A DNA stretch of 9,270 nt from contig JABUSR010000200.1 of the NCBI GenBank assembly GCA_021442645.1, forward strand, positions 1-9,270. The letters are read 5' to 3'. The notes beneath the pieces were generated by a model. It did not search any database. It was not told the DNA's origin and was given only the letters and a program-made list of their open reading frames with translations. This DNA is from Ruminiclostridium sp. (lineage in GTDB: Bacteria > Bacillota > Clostridia > Oscillospirales > Oscillospiraceae). The translations under genes and the position numbers were made by a program. Below, one piece after another: positions 1 through 5,882 of this stretch. The first letter of the stretch is position 1, and each line of letters begins with the position of its first letter.

Positions 1-453
1 GGGGACATCCAAATCGGTGCAATCGTCTGTCTGAATGCCTTGGGGAATGTCTATGACCGAGAGGGAACCTGCATCGCCGGCATGCGCTGCGAGGATGGAA
101 GCGGGTTTCAGTCAGTCAGGGAACTCATGGTCTCGGTGTACAGCCAGATTTCGGAGAATAAATTTACCGGGAATACAACAATCGGCGTAATCCTGACCAA
201 TGCGAAGTTTAATAAGTATCGGATGGGTAAGATCGCTTCGATGGCACATTGCGGTTACGCAAGATCCATCTCCCCGGTGTACACATCCGCAGATGGAGAT
301 ACAATCTACGCTATGTCGACGGGAGATGTTCCGGCAGATGAAGACCTGGTCGGGACTTTGGCCGCTGAAGTCATGCAGGAGGCCATCTATCGCGCAGTTA
401 GCAGTGCAGAAGGTGGCTACGGATTCCCTGCAGCAAAGGATGTAAAAAAATAA
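1..453 (+). CDS. P1 family peptidase (DmpA-like), C-terminal part
   Basis: This reading frame is already open at base 1 and ends at TAA 451-453, so the window holds only the last 150 residues and the real start lies upstream. The visible part begins with a GDIQIGAIVCLNALGNVYD stretch. It continues through FTGNTTIGVILTNAKF to a MAHCGYARSISPVYTSADGDTIYAMSTG block. These blocks are typical of P1 family peptidases (DmpA / L-aminopeptidase-D-esterase fold), which are Ntn-hydrolase-like proteins that cleave themselves to create a nucleophile at a new N-terminus. By family knowledge the cleavage point and nucleophile lie in or next to the NTTIGV motif; the exact residue (Thr here rather than the Ser of DmpA) is inferred. 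The internal TTG at 40 is not a credible start because conserved sequence continues upstream of it. No signal peptide can be judged. The physiological substrate is unknown, with small peptides or amides likely. Confidence 0.85.
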   Translation, partial: GDIQIGAIVCLNALGNVYDREGTCIAGMRCEDGSGFQSVRELMVSVYSQISENKFTGNTTIGVILTNAKFNKYRMGKIASMAHCGYARSISPVYTSADGDTIYAMSTGDVPADEDLVGTLAAEVMQEAIYRAVSSAEGGYGFPAAKDVKK

Positions 454-459
454 AAGAAA

Positions 460-492
460 TTGGGAGGCCTTCTACAATGAAAGGCCTCCCAA
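460..492. terminator. Hairpin terminator, best read on the minus strand
   Basis: A perfect 12-bp inverted repeat, TTGGGAGGCCTT (460-471) and AAGGCCTCCCAA (481-492), encloses a 9-nt loop and starts seven bases after the peptidase stop codon. On the plus strand it is followed by AACCACC, not a T run. On the minus strand it is followed by a T-rich stretch (complement of 442-459). It may therefore act mainly as a fail-safe terminator for transcription coming from guaA, and only weakly, or as a 3'-end stabiliser, for the peptidase mRNA. Confidence 0.75.
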
Positions 493-533
493 AACCACCT
501 CATCGTGAGAAAGGATGAAGCCTTATAGACAAA

Positions 534-569
534 AAATCCCTTGCCGAGATTTCTCTCAGCAAGGGATTT
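534..569. terminator. Second hairpin terminator between the peptidase gene and guaA
   Basis: AAATCCCTTGC (534-544) pairs with GCAAGGGATTT (559-569). After one mismatch the stem continues with GAGA (546-549) and TCTC (554-557) around a 4-nt loop. On the minus strand the stem runs straight into six Ts, a classic intrinsic terminator for the guaA transcript. On the plus strand the tail is ATTTGTTAT, which is weaker but usable. Together with the hairpin at 460-492 it insulates the two convergent genes. Confidence 0.8.
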
Positions 570-659
570 GTTATAATATGGATCCATTGCGACACAGAAC
601 AGATTATTCATTTACCCCGAAACCGGTTGGGACATAGAATAATGGCCTGCTTGGCCGCT

Positions 660-679
660 GTTATCAAATTGTTATCAAA
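660..679. repeat. Tandem GTTATCAAA direct repeats near the guaA 3' end
   Basis: GTTATCAAA occurs at 660-668 and again at 671-679, separated by TT, giving an 11-bp period, about one helical turn. Tandem sites one turn apart are the usual arrangement for a protein binding the same DNA face. Their place about 60 bp beyond the guaA stop codon would suit arm-type sites of a tyrosine integrase, but no integrase gene is in the window and chance cannot be excluded. Confidence 0.35.
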
Positions 680-695
680 AGTCGGTTTCAAATCT

Positions 696-732
696 CAGAA
701 TCCCTTGTGCTACAAGGCTTTCCGGGATTCTG
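696..732. other. Hairpin immediately downstream of guaA
   Basis: CAGAATCCC (696-704) is the perfect reverse complement of GGGATTCTG (724-732), and inside it CTTGT (704-708) can pair with ACAAG (712-716). The outer arm ends four bases from the guaA stop codon (737-739). On the minus strand the structure is followed by AGATTTGAAACC, without a proper T run. It could be a mRNA 3'-end structure, a weak terminator, or part of an attachment site. Which of these it is cannot be told from the sequence. Confidence 0.5.
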
Positions 733-736
733 CAAA

Positions 737-2278
737 TTATTCCCACTCGATAGTGGATGGGGGCTTACTGGTGATATCGTACACGATACGATTAATACCG
801 GGAACCTCGTTGACAATACGAACACTAATCTTGTCCAGAACATCATAGGGGATACGGGCCCAGTCAGCGGTCATAAAGTCTGCTGTGGTGACAGCACGAA
901 GGGCCAGCGTGTAGTCGTAGGTACGTCCGTCGCCCATGACACCCACGGAGCGGGTGTTGGTGAGGACAGCAAAGTACTGATTCAGGTTTTTATCCTCACC
1001 CGCCTTGGCGATTTCATCTCGGAAGATAAAGTCAGCCAGGCGCAGGGTGTCTGCCTTCTCCTTGGTGATGTCGCCAATGATACGAATGGCAAGGCCAGGG
1101 CCAGGGAAGGGCTGGCGGGAAACCAGATATTCGGGCAGACCCAGTTCACGCCCCAGTTGACGCACTTCATCTTTGAACAGCATACGAAGAGGCTCGATGA
1201 TTTCTTTGAAGTCTACAAAGTCAGGAAGTCCACCCACATTGTGGTGGCTCTTGATGGTAGCAGCATCACCGGCCCCAGACTCGATTACGTCAGGGTAAAT
1301 AGTGCCTTGTGCCAGGAAATCCACAGTTCCAATCTTCTTGGATTCTTCTTCAAAGACACGGATAAACTCTTCACCGATTGTCTTGCGCTTGGTCTCAGGA
1401 TCAGACTCACCGGCCAGTTTCTGCAGGAATCGTGCCTCAGCGTTCACTCGAATGAAATTGATATCCCACTTTGAGAAAGCAGACTCAACCTCGTTGCCCT
1501 CGTTCAAGCGCATGAGGCCGTGGTCTACAAAGACGCAGGTGAGCTGCTTTCCAACAGCTTCTGCCAGCAGTGCTGCGGCTACGGAGGAGTCCACACCACC
1601 GGACAGGGCTAAAAGAATCTTGCCGTCACCAACCTTTTCCCGGATGGCAGAAATGGCAGACTTGCAGTAGTCGCCCATTGTCCAGTCTCCCTTTGCATGG
1701 CAGACTTCATAGAGGAAATTGCGAATCATGGACACGCCGTTTTCTGTGTGGTTAACTTCAGGGTGGTACTGCACGCCATAGAATCCACGGGATTCATCGG
1801 CGATGGCCGCATTGGGGCACATTTCGGTGTGACCCACTAAGGCGAACCCGACGGGAACCTTTGCCATGTAGTCACCATGACTCATCCAGGAGATACCCTC
1901 TGACGATAAACCAGAGAAGAGCTTACAGGAGGTGTCATAGTAGGTGGTAGTTTTACCGTATTCCCGGGCGGTGTCCTCTTGCGCCGGGGTTACCAGCCCC
2001 CCCAAATTGTGGGCCATAAGCTGACAACCGTAGCAGATTCCCAGAATGGGAACACCCCAGGTGAAAATTTCAGGGTCGACCTGTGGAGAAGTATCCAGAT
2101 AGACGCTATTGGGGCCACCGGTGAAGATAATGCCGATGGGATTCATAGCTTCCAATTCGGACAGAGGCGTGGTGTAGGGTTTTACTTCACAGTACACGCC
2201 GCATTCACGCACTCTGCGGGCAATCAGTTGATTGTACTGGCCGCCAAAGTCCAGCACAAGGACGAGTTCATGCTGCAT
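737..2278 (-). CDS. guaA: GMP synthase, glutamine-hydrolysing
   Basis: GuaA converts XMP to GMP in the cytoplasm, using ATP and ammonia released from glutamine; it is the last step of guanine nucleotide synthesis. The protein is 513 residues, normal for the family. The N-terminal class I glutamine amidotransferase domain (about 5-190) shows DFGGQYNQ, the nucleophile Cys82 in GICYGCQ, and the partners His172 and Glu174 in QYHPEV. The ATP-pyrophosphatase domain follows with the P-loop LSGGVDSS (about 225-232) and VDHGLMR (251-257). The C-terminal dimerisation and XMP-binding domain holds QPFPGPGLAIRIIG and ends in the invariant-looking TSKPPSTIEWE. I chose the ATG at 2278 (MQHELVLVLDFGG) over an in-frame start 26 codons upstream. 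It has a Shine-Dalgarno AGAGAGGG seven bases away, and the upstream codons overlap the promoter and match nothing in the family. It is transcribed alone, with nrdR upstream on the same strand but closed by its own terminator. Confidence 0.97.
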   Translation of the reverse strand: MQHELVLVLDFGGQYNQLIARRVRECGVYCEVKPYTTPLSELEAMNPIGIIFTGGPNSVYLDTSPQVDPEIFTWGVPILGICYGCQLMAHNLGGLVTPAQEDTAREYGKTTTYYDTSCKLFSGLSSEGISWMSHGDYMAKVPVGFALVGHTEMCPNAAIADESRGFYGVQYHPEVNHTENGVSMIRNFLYEVCHAKGDWTMGDYCKSAISAIREKVGDGKILLALSGGVDSSVAAALLAEAVGKQLTCVFVDHGLMRLNEGNEVESAFSKWDINFIRVNAEARFLQKLAGESDPETKRKTIGEEFIRVFEEESKKIGTVDFLAQGTIYPDVIESGAGDAATIKSHHNVGGLPDFVDFKEIIEPLRMLFKDEVRQLGRELGLPEYLVSRQPFPGPGLAIRIIGDITKEKADTLRLADFIFRDEIAKAGEDKNLNQYFAVLTNTRSVGVMGDGRTYDYTLALRAVTTADFMTADWARIPYDVLDKISVRIVNEVPGINRIVYDITSKPPSTIEWE

Positions 2279-2315
2279 ACAAGCACCCTCTCTTTGTATT
2301 ATCTCATGATGATAA

Positions 2316-2344
2316 ATTCTACTGCATGGGGATAAAAATTGCAA
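2316..2344 (-). promoter_or_regulatory. guaA promoter
   Basis: Read on the minus strand, TTGCAA (2339-2344) is followed after 17 bp by TAGAAT (2316-2321), a good sigma-A match. Transcription would begin near 2309, leaving a leader of about 30 nt to the guaA start. That is too short for a guanine or other riboswitch, so control is more likely at initiation. The -10 region lies in an 18-bp segment that is almost repeated at the asd promoter. Confidence 0.7.
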
Positions 2345-2436
2345 GCTAAAATCCATTCTCTTTCAAAAAATATTAGGGGAATAGTCCTGAAAAAATTCGG
2401 GAAATATGGCGCAAAGAACAGGGTACCTGTTCTAAA

Positions 2437-2467
2437 AAAAGCAAACGCTGCAAGAGCGTTTGCTTTT
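2437..2467 (-). terminator. nrdR intrinsic terminator
   Basis: AAAAGCAAACGCT (2437-2449) pairs perfectly over 13 bp with AGCGTTTGCTTTT (2455-2467) around a 5-nt loop. On the minus strand the stem leads into a run of seven Ts, beginning within the stem. It lies just downstream of the nrdR stop codon (2475-2477), so it ends the nrdR transcript before guaA. On the plus strand it would also give a short T run but no plus-strand gene precedes it. Confidence 0.9.
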
Positions 2468-2474
2468 CGTAACA

Positions 2475-2933
2475 TTATTTCTTGTTGTCCAGAAGTTTGT
2501 TCAACTCATCCATAAAGGTGTTGATATCTTTAAATTGACGGTAGACAGAGGCAAAACGAACATAGGCAACTTCATCGAGGTCTTTCAGCTTTTCCATTAC
2601 CAGTTCTCCGATTTGCGTGCTGGTCACTTCTCCGCCCAGCTCGTTCTGGAGTTCCTTCTCGATTTCGTCCACTGCTTTTTCAACCAGCGAGAGAGAAATC
2701 GAACGCTTTTCGCAGGATTTCAGAATACTGTTCATCAGCTTATTGCGGTCAAATGCCTGGCGAATACCGTTCTTTTTGATTACAATCATGGGGAGAATCT
2801 CCACAGTCTCATAGGTGGTAAAGCGGTTGTGGCATTTGAGACACTCACGGCGGCGGCGGATACTGGTGCCGTCGTTAGCAGGGCGGGAGTCGACAACTTT
2901 GCTGTCAAGCGTCGCACAAAACGGGCATTTCAT
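2475..2933 (-). CDS. nrdR: Transcriptional repressor NrdR
   Basis: NrdR is a zinc- and nucleotide-binding repressor of ribonucleotide reductase genes; it senses ATP/dATP and binds NrdR boxes in nrd promoters. The 152-residue protein has the usual length and layout. An N-terminal zinc ribbon shows CPFC (residues 3-6) and CLKC (31-34), with the basic RRRREC segment between them. An ATP-cone domain then runs from about residue 48, starting MIVIKKNGIRQAFDRNKL, to the C-terminus. The ATG at 2933 (MKCPFC) is chosen because family members begin there and AGGAGGT (2943-2949) lies nine bases upstream; an in-frame start ten codons further up would swallow this site. I see no nrd gene and no obvious NrdR box in the window, so its targets are elsewhere. 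It is monocistronic, bounded by its own promoter and terminator. Confidence 0.96.
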   Translation of the reverse strand: MKCPFCATLDSKVVDSRPANDGTSIRRRRECLKCHNRFTTYETVEILPMIVIKKNGIRQAFDRNKLMNSILKSCEKRSISLSLVEKAVDEIEKELQNELGGEVTSTQIGELVMEKLKDLDEVAYVRFASVYRQFKDINTFMDELNKLLDNKK

Positions 2934-2968
2934 AGAGCAGAGACCTCCTGAAATTTTATGCATTGATT

Positions 2969-3005
2969 GAGTTTAGTATAGCATAAAACAAATCGAAAAA
3001 AAATC
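2969..3005 (-). promoter_or_regulatory. Probable nrdR promoter
   Basis: On the minus strand a TATACT -10 element at about 2975-2980 is preceded by TG one base upstream, forming an extended -10. An A/T tract lies further up (about 2994-3013) where the -35 and an UP element would sit. The -35 hexamer itself is poor (mostly Ts), which is acceptable for an extended -10 promoter. It leaves a leader of roughly 35 nt before nrdR. Confidence 0.5.
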
Positions 3006-3023
3006 TATTTTTTAGAAAATAGA
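3004..3023 (-). terminator. Weak AT-rich hairpin, possible terminator of the permease gene
   Basis: TCTATTTT (3004-3011) pairs with AAAATAGA (3016-3023) over a 4-nt loop. On the minus strand this leads into ATTTTTTTT. The stem has only two G-C pairs and lies about 100 bp past the permease stop codon, so it is a weak candidate. It overlaps the upstream A/T region of the nrdR promoter and may simply be that. The rest of 3024-3121 shows nothing I can name. Confidence 0.3.
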
Positions 3024-3121
3024 GATATTTTTTGAAATTATTGAGAAAACAGGAAGCGCCACAGGTCCCAAGCACAAAGAGAGAGAAATGAATCCAACAA
3101 AAACAGGTGACAATCTTATAA

Positions 3122-4231
3122 TCATAGGAACGAGGCTATGGGGACTAAGATCAAAAGGCCCAGAACATTGGCCGCAGTAAAGGCAAGAAGATAGCGCAGA
3201 GGTTTTGCATCTGGGAGTGCCGTGTAGTACTGAAATGAAATCAAACTTGCCAGAGATGCAATGAGTGTACCCAGTCCTCCGATATTGCTCCCGGCCAGCA
3301 TTCCACGCCAGTCCTGGGTAAAGTCTGCCAAAAGTACAGATGCAGGAACATTGCTGATCACCTGACTGGCCAGCAGGGAGGAGAGAAAGGAACTGCGTGC
3401 CAGCAATGCGGTGAGGACCTCACGGACCTCTGCGATGGCGCCGATGTTGCCGGCAAAGATAAAGAAGAAGACAAAGGTCAGTAAAAGGCTGTAATTTACT
3501 TTGCCCAGCATAGACCTGTCTACCAGCAGGAAAGCCATCACAACGATTATCGTAAGAAGTCCGTAGGAAATGACTCGGAACACCGACAGCAGACACAGCA
3601 AAAATAGCCCAAGATAGAGCAGCAGCTTGCGACGGTTTGGGATAACAGGCGTATCATCAAAGGCAACGACGATTGGGTCCTTGGGGACGGAAAGAGAGGT
3701 CATCAACAAGGCTAATAAACTCAGGATGGAGAGAGGAAGCATGACCTGAAAGAAGTTCCAAGCTGTGAGATTATAGTGGGCATAGAGAAATAGGTTCTGG
3801 GGATTTCCTACCGGTGTATCCATGCTGCCCAAATTGGCGGCTATGGTCTGAAGAACAATGACCTTGATCATAAAGTCGGTCCTTCCAATGGCCTGCAAAA
3901 CCAGGATTGAGAATGGAACAAAGGTGATGAGAGCAACATCGTTGGTCACCACCATAGAGGTGAAAAAGGGGAGAAGGACCAGAACAATGACCACGGCCCG
4001 TAAATGGTGACTGCTGGTCAAAAGCTTCTGGGCCAGGACATCAAAGAGGTGGCAGGACTGAAGCCCGGCCACAACTGCCATTAGACAGAACAGAAGGCAA
4101 AGGACTCGAATATCCAAATAGGTGATATAGTTTGCGCTGGGTGGAACGGCAATCATCGAAAGAAGCGCAGCCAGCGCAGCAATCACCAGAACAGGTTCCT
4201 TTTTTAGGGGATAAAATATCTTTGTAAGCAT
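3122..4231 (-). CDS. ArsB/NhaD/SLC13-type anion permease
   Basis: This is a very hydrophobic 369-residue membrane protein with about ten predicted transmembrane segments. It shows the two-repeat signature of the ion transporter superfamily that includes ArsB, NhaD, CitMHS and SLC13: TNDVA (96-100) and GNPQN (142-146) in the first half, and SNVPAS (293-298) with GSNIGGLGT (314-322) in the second. A charged cytoplasmic loop (about 182-202) separates the halves. Members move arsenite, sodium/protons, or di- and tricarboxylates, and the sequence does not decide among these. It is somewhat shorter than typical ArsB proteins (about 430). No arsenic genes lie nearby. I chose the ATG at 4231 over an upstream TTG (4276) because the TTG overlaps the promoter; its Shine-Dalgarno (GGTGG about five bases away, or AAAGGA further up) is weak. 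It is divergent from an NhaC-like permease, with which it may be co-regulated. Confidence 0.8.
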   Translation of the reverse strand: MLTKIFYPLKKEPVLVIAALAALLSMIAVPPSANYITYLDIRVLCLLFCLMAVVAGLQSCHLFDVLAQKLLTSSHHLRAVVIVLVLLPFFTSMVVTNDVALITFVPFSILVLQAIGRTDFMIKVIVLQTIAANLGSMDTPVGNPQNLFLYAHYNLTAWNFFQVMLPLSILSLLALLMTSLSVPKDPIVVAFDDTPVIPNRRKLLLYLGLFLLCLLSVFRVISYGLLTIIVVMAFLLVDRSMLGKVNYSLLLTFVFFFIFAGNIGAIAEVREVLTALLARSSFLSSLLASQVISNVPASVLLADFTQDWRGMLAGSNIGGLGTLIASLASLISFQYYTALPDAKPLRYLLAFTAANVLGLLILVPIASFL

Positions 4232-4282
4232 ACCTGCCACCGAGTTCCTTTCATACACGGGCTGTGCCGCGCACAAGTAAAT

Positions 4283-4310
4283 ATCATAGCAGAGTTAGTG
4301 GAAATGTCAA
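4283..4310 (-). promoter_or_regulatory. Promoter of the SLC13/ArsB-type permease gene
   Basis: On the minus strand a perfect TTGACA (4305-4310) is followed after 16 bp by TATGAT (4283-4288). Transcription would start near 4276, about 45 nt before the chosen ATG. The -35 shares its edge base with the palindrome at 4310-4321, so a protein bound there would probably touch RNA polymerase. Confidence 0.7.
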
Positions 4311-4321
4311 GGAAATTTCCT
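4310..4321. promoter_or_regulatory. Palindrome between divergent promoters, candidate operator
   Basis: AGGAAATTTCCT is a perfect 12-bp palindrome. It lies between the -35 of the minus-strand promoter (4305-4310) and the -35 of the plus-strand promoter (4331-4336). The position suits a dimeric regulator that controls both transporter genes at once. No regulator gene is adjacent, and a 12-bp AT-centred palindrome can occur by chance. Confidence 0.45.
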
Positions 4322-4330
4322 GTGCTATGC

Positions 4331-4359
4331 TTGCAAAATATGCCCCGTTCATTTATCAT
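4331..4359 (+). promoter_or_regulatory. Promoter of the NhaC-like permease gene
   Basis: TTGCAA (4331-4336) is followed after 17 bp by TATCAT (4354-4359). A start near 4366 gives a leader of about 55 nt before the ATG at 4420. It faces away from the TTGACA/TATGAT promoter on the other strand, with about 20 bp between the two -35 elements. Confidence 0.6.
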
Positions 4360-4419
4360 GATTGCATACTGTATCGAAAGACCTCCTCTATATGTGGCGG
4401 CTCGGGAGAGGTGGAGAGA

Positions 4420-5754
4420 ATGCACACATTTGGAATAGGATCCTTGTTGCCGGTTGCGGTCGTTATCGTACTGGTTTTTATCACTCGGCGCACTGCCGCA
4501 TCCCTGCTTGCAGGTGCTTTACTGGGTGCCATCATGCTCTTTGGGGTGGATTTCCCCAAAAAGTTCATAGAAATTACCTATGGTGTGATGGGCAGTGAAC
4601 TTTGGATCTGGTTGGTACTGGTCTGTGGATTCTTTGGAAGTCTAGTTGCTTTGTTTGAGGCCTCCGGTGGAATCTTCGGTTTTACAAGAATTGCGGCAAA
4701 ACTATGTAAAAACCAACGGCGGACCCTGTTGGGTGCATGGATCCTCGGAGTCATCGTGTTTATCGATGACTGGTTGTCCATCCTATCCGTAGGGGCCGCC
4801 ATGCGTCATGCCACGGATCGCTTTCAAATCCCCCGGGAAATGCTGGCCTTCCTGTGCAATGCCACCGCATCCTCGGTGTGTGTTATCGTTCCCATCTCTA
4901 CCTGGGGCGTTTTCATGACAAGCCAGATGGTTTCCACCGGAATCTGTACGGCAGAGAACGGGATGGCGACGTTCCTTCAAACCCTGCCCATGATTGTTTA
5001 TCCTCTGGCGGCCCTATTCTGCGGCCTATTGTTTGCGCTGGGTGTCCTTCCAAAGGTCGGGCCAATGAGGAAGGCCTACCGACTTGCAGAAGGCCGAGAG
5101 TCTGTTCAGGACACCTTACAGGGGAATGGGGAATCAAAGGGAAATGCACTGAATTTCCTGCTGCCTGTTCTTCTCATTACCTTCGTCACTATCATCACTG
5201 GGGAAGTTCTCTACGGTACGCTTCTCTGTTTGGTGTTCTGTGCTGTCCTGTATCTGCCCCAGCGGCTCATGACTCTCAACAAATTTCTGGATTCTGTTGT
5301 GTCTGGCTTCAAGGATATGATTGGAGTCCTAATGATCATCACCAGCGCCTTTATTCTGCGGGACGTAAACAGTTTGCTGGGGATGCCGGACTATGTCATA
5401 GGTGCTGCCAAGTCAGCTGTGGCCCCCGAATTTCTCCCTTTGGTGGCATTCCTTATCGTCACAGCTTTGGGTGTGGCGGCCGGGAATTTCTGGGGCATCT
5501 GTGCCATTGCATTCCCAGTCATTATCCCTATTGCACAGGCCTTGGACAGCAATGTTCTACTGGTAGCTGGGGCAATTATCTCCGCCACGGCAGCTGCCTC
5601 ACACCTCTGTTTTTTTGGCTCTGAAGCGACGCTGACCTGTTCAGCTACAGAGATTGAGAATGTACGGTATGCCCAGACGGCCATTCCCATGTTGATGATT
5701 CCCGTGGTCCTTAGCGCACTGATCTATTTAGGGCTTGGATTTCTGTTGCTATAA
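4420..5754 (+). CDS. NhaC-family permease (Na+/H+ antiporter-like)
   Basis: This 444-residue polytopic membrane protein has around eleven hydrophobic segments and matches the Na+/H+ antiporter NhaC-type family. The first half holds FIDDWLSILSVGAAMR (114-129), TDRFQIPREMLAFL (132-145) and VPISTWG (157-163), all close to family consensus. The second half, after a hydrophilic loop (about 212-242), holds GNFWG (355-359) and FPVIIPIAQ (365-373). The last conserved block, which in classical NhaC reads roughly GDHCSPISDTT, is here ASHLCFFGSEATLTCS (393-408). The acidic and serine pattern is changed, so the substrate may not be sodium; related proteins exchange amino acids or organic acids. The ATG at 4420 is preferred over an upstream in-frame ATG (4264) because that one precedes the promoter, and GGGAGAGG (4404-4411) lies eight bases from 4420. 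It is single-gene, divergent from the permease at 3122-4231, and converges on asd. Confidence 0.88.
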   Translation: MHTFGIGSLLPVAVVIVLVFITRRTAASLLAGALLGAIMLFGVDFPKKFIEITYGVMGSELWIWLVLVCGFFGSLVALFEASGGIFGFTRIAAKLCKNQRRTLLGAWILGVIVFIDDWLSILSVGAAMRHATDRFQIPREMLAFLCNATASSVCVIVPISTWGVFMTSQMVSTGICTAENGMATFLQTLPMIVYPLAALFCGLLFALGVLPKVGPMRKAYRLAEGRESVQDTLQGNGESKGNALNFLLPVLLITFVTIITGEVLYGTLLCLVFCAVLYLPQRLMTLNKFLDSVVSGFKDMIGVLMIITSAFILRDVNSLLGMPDYVIGAAKSAVAPEFLPLVAFLIVTALGVAAGNFWGICAIAFPVIIPIAQALDSNVLLVAGAIISATAAASHLCFFGSEATLTCSATEIENVRYAQTAIPMLMIPVVLSALIYLGLGFLLL

Positions 5755-5809
5755 ACCACAACTGCAAAACAGGGGATTATTGGCGGATCATCTCCCGAAA
5801 ACAAAACCA

Positions 5810-5870
5810 GACCCGGATCGGCTTCTGAATCGAAGTGCTTTCGAAACAGAGACCGATCCAGGTCCGGGTC
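5810..5870 (-). terminator. Long terminator hairpin downstream of asd
   Basis: The outer arms GACCCGG (5810-5816) and CCGGGTC (5864-5870) pair, then ATCGG (5817-5821) pairs with CCGAT (5853-5857) across a 6-nt bulge. Inner helices TCTG/CAGA and TCGAA/TTCGA close a short loop. On the minus strand the stem is followed by TGGTTTTGTTTTC, a usable T tract, 12 bases past the asd stop codon. The plus-strand tail lacks Ts, but this is also the only strong structure available to end the convergent NhaC-like transcript. Confidence 0.75.
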
Positions 5871-5882
5871 ATTTACAGGAAC

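Noticed and set aside
572..577. TATAAT downstream of the second hairpin as a promoter
   Set aside because: There is no -35 element at 16-19 bp and no gene follows on the plus strand.
707..1474. A 255-codon plus-strand open frame opposite guaA
   Set aside because: It lies antisense inside guaA, whose frame carries all the family motifs; no ribosome site or promoter serves it and the translation resembles nothing known.
2279..2400. A purine riboswitch before guaA
   Set aside because: The promoter leaves a leader of only about 30 nt, too short for a purine aptamer.
3088..3180. A 30-codon plus-strand ORF (MNPTKTGDN...) after an AG-rich stretch
   Set aside because: It overlaps the end of the permease gene, has no promoter I can see, and shows no recognisable features.
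4264..4419. An N-terminal extension of the NhaC-like protein from the ATG at 4264
   Set aside because: The extension would begin before the likely promoter, contains no membrane or family sequence, and the ATG at 4420 has a well-placed ribosome site.
4854..5624. A 256-codon frame overlapping the NhaC-like gene on the same strand
   Set aside because: It is out of frame with a clearly conserved membrane protein and has an implausible composition, with frequent Cys, His and Arg.
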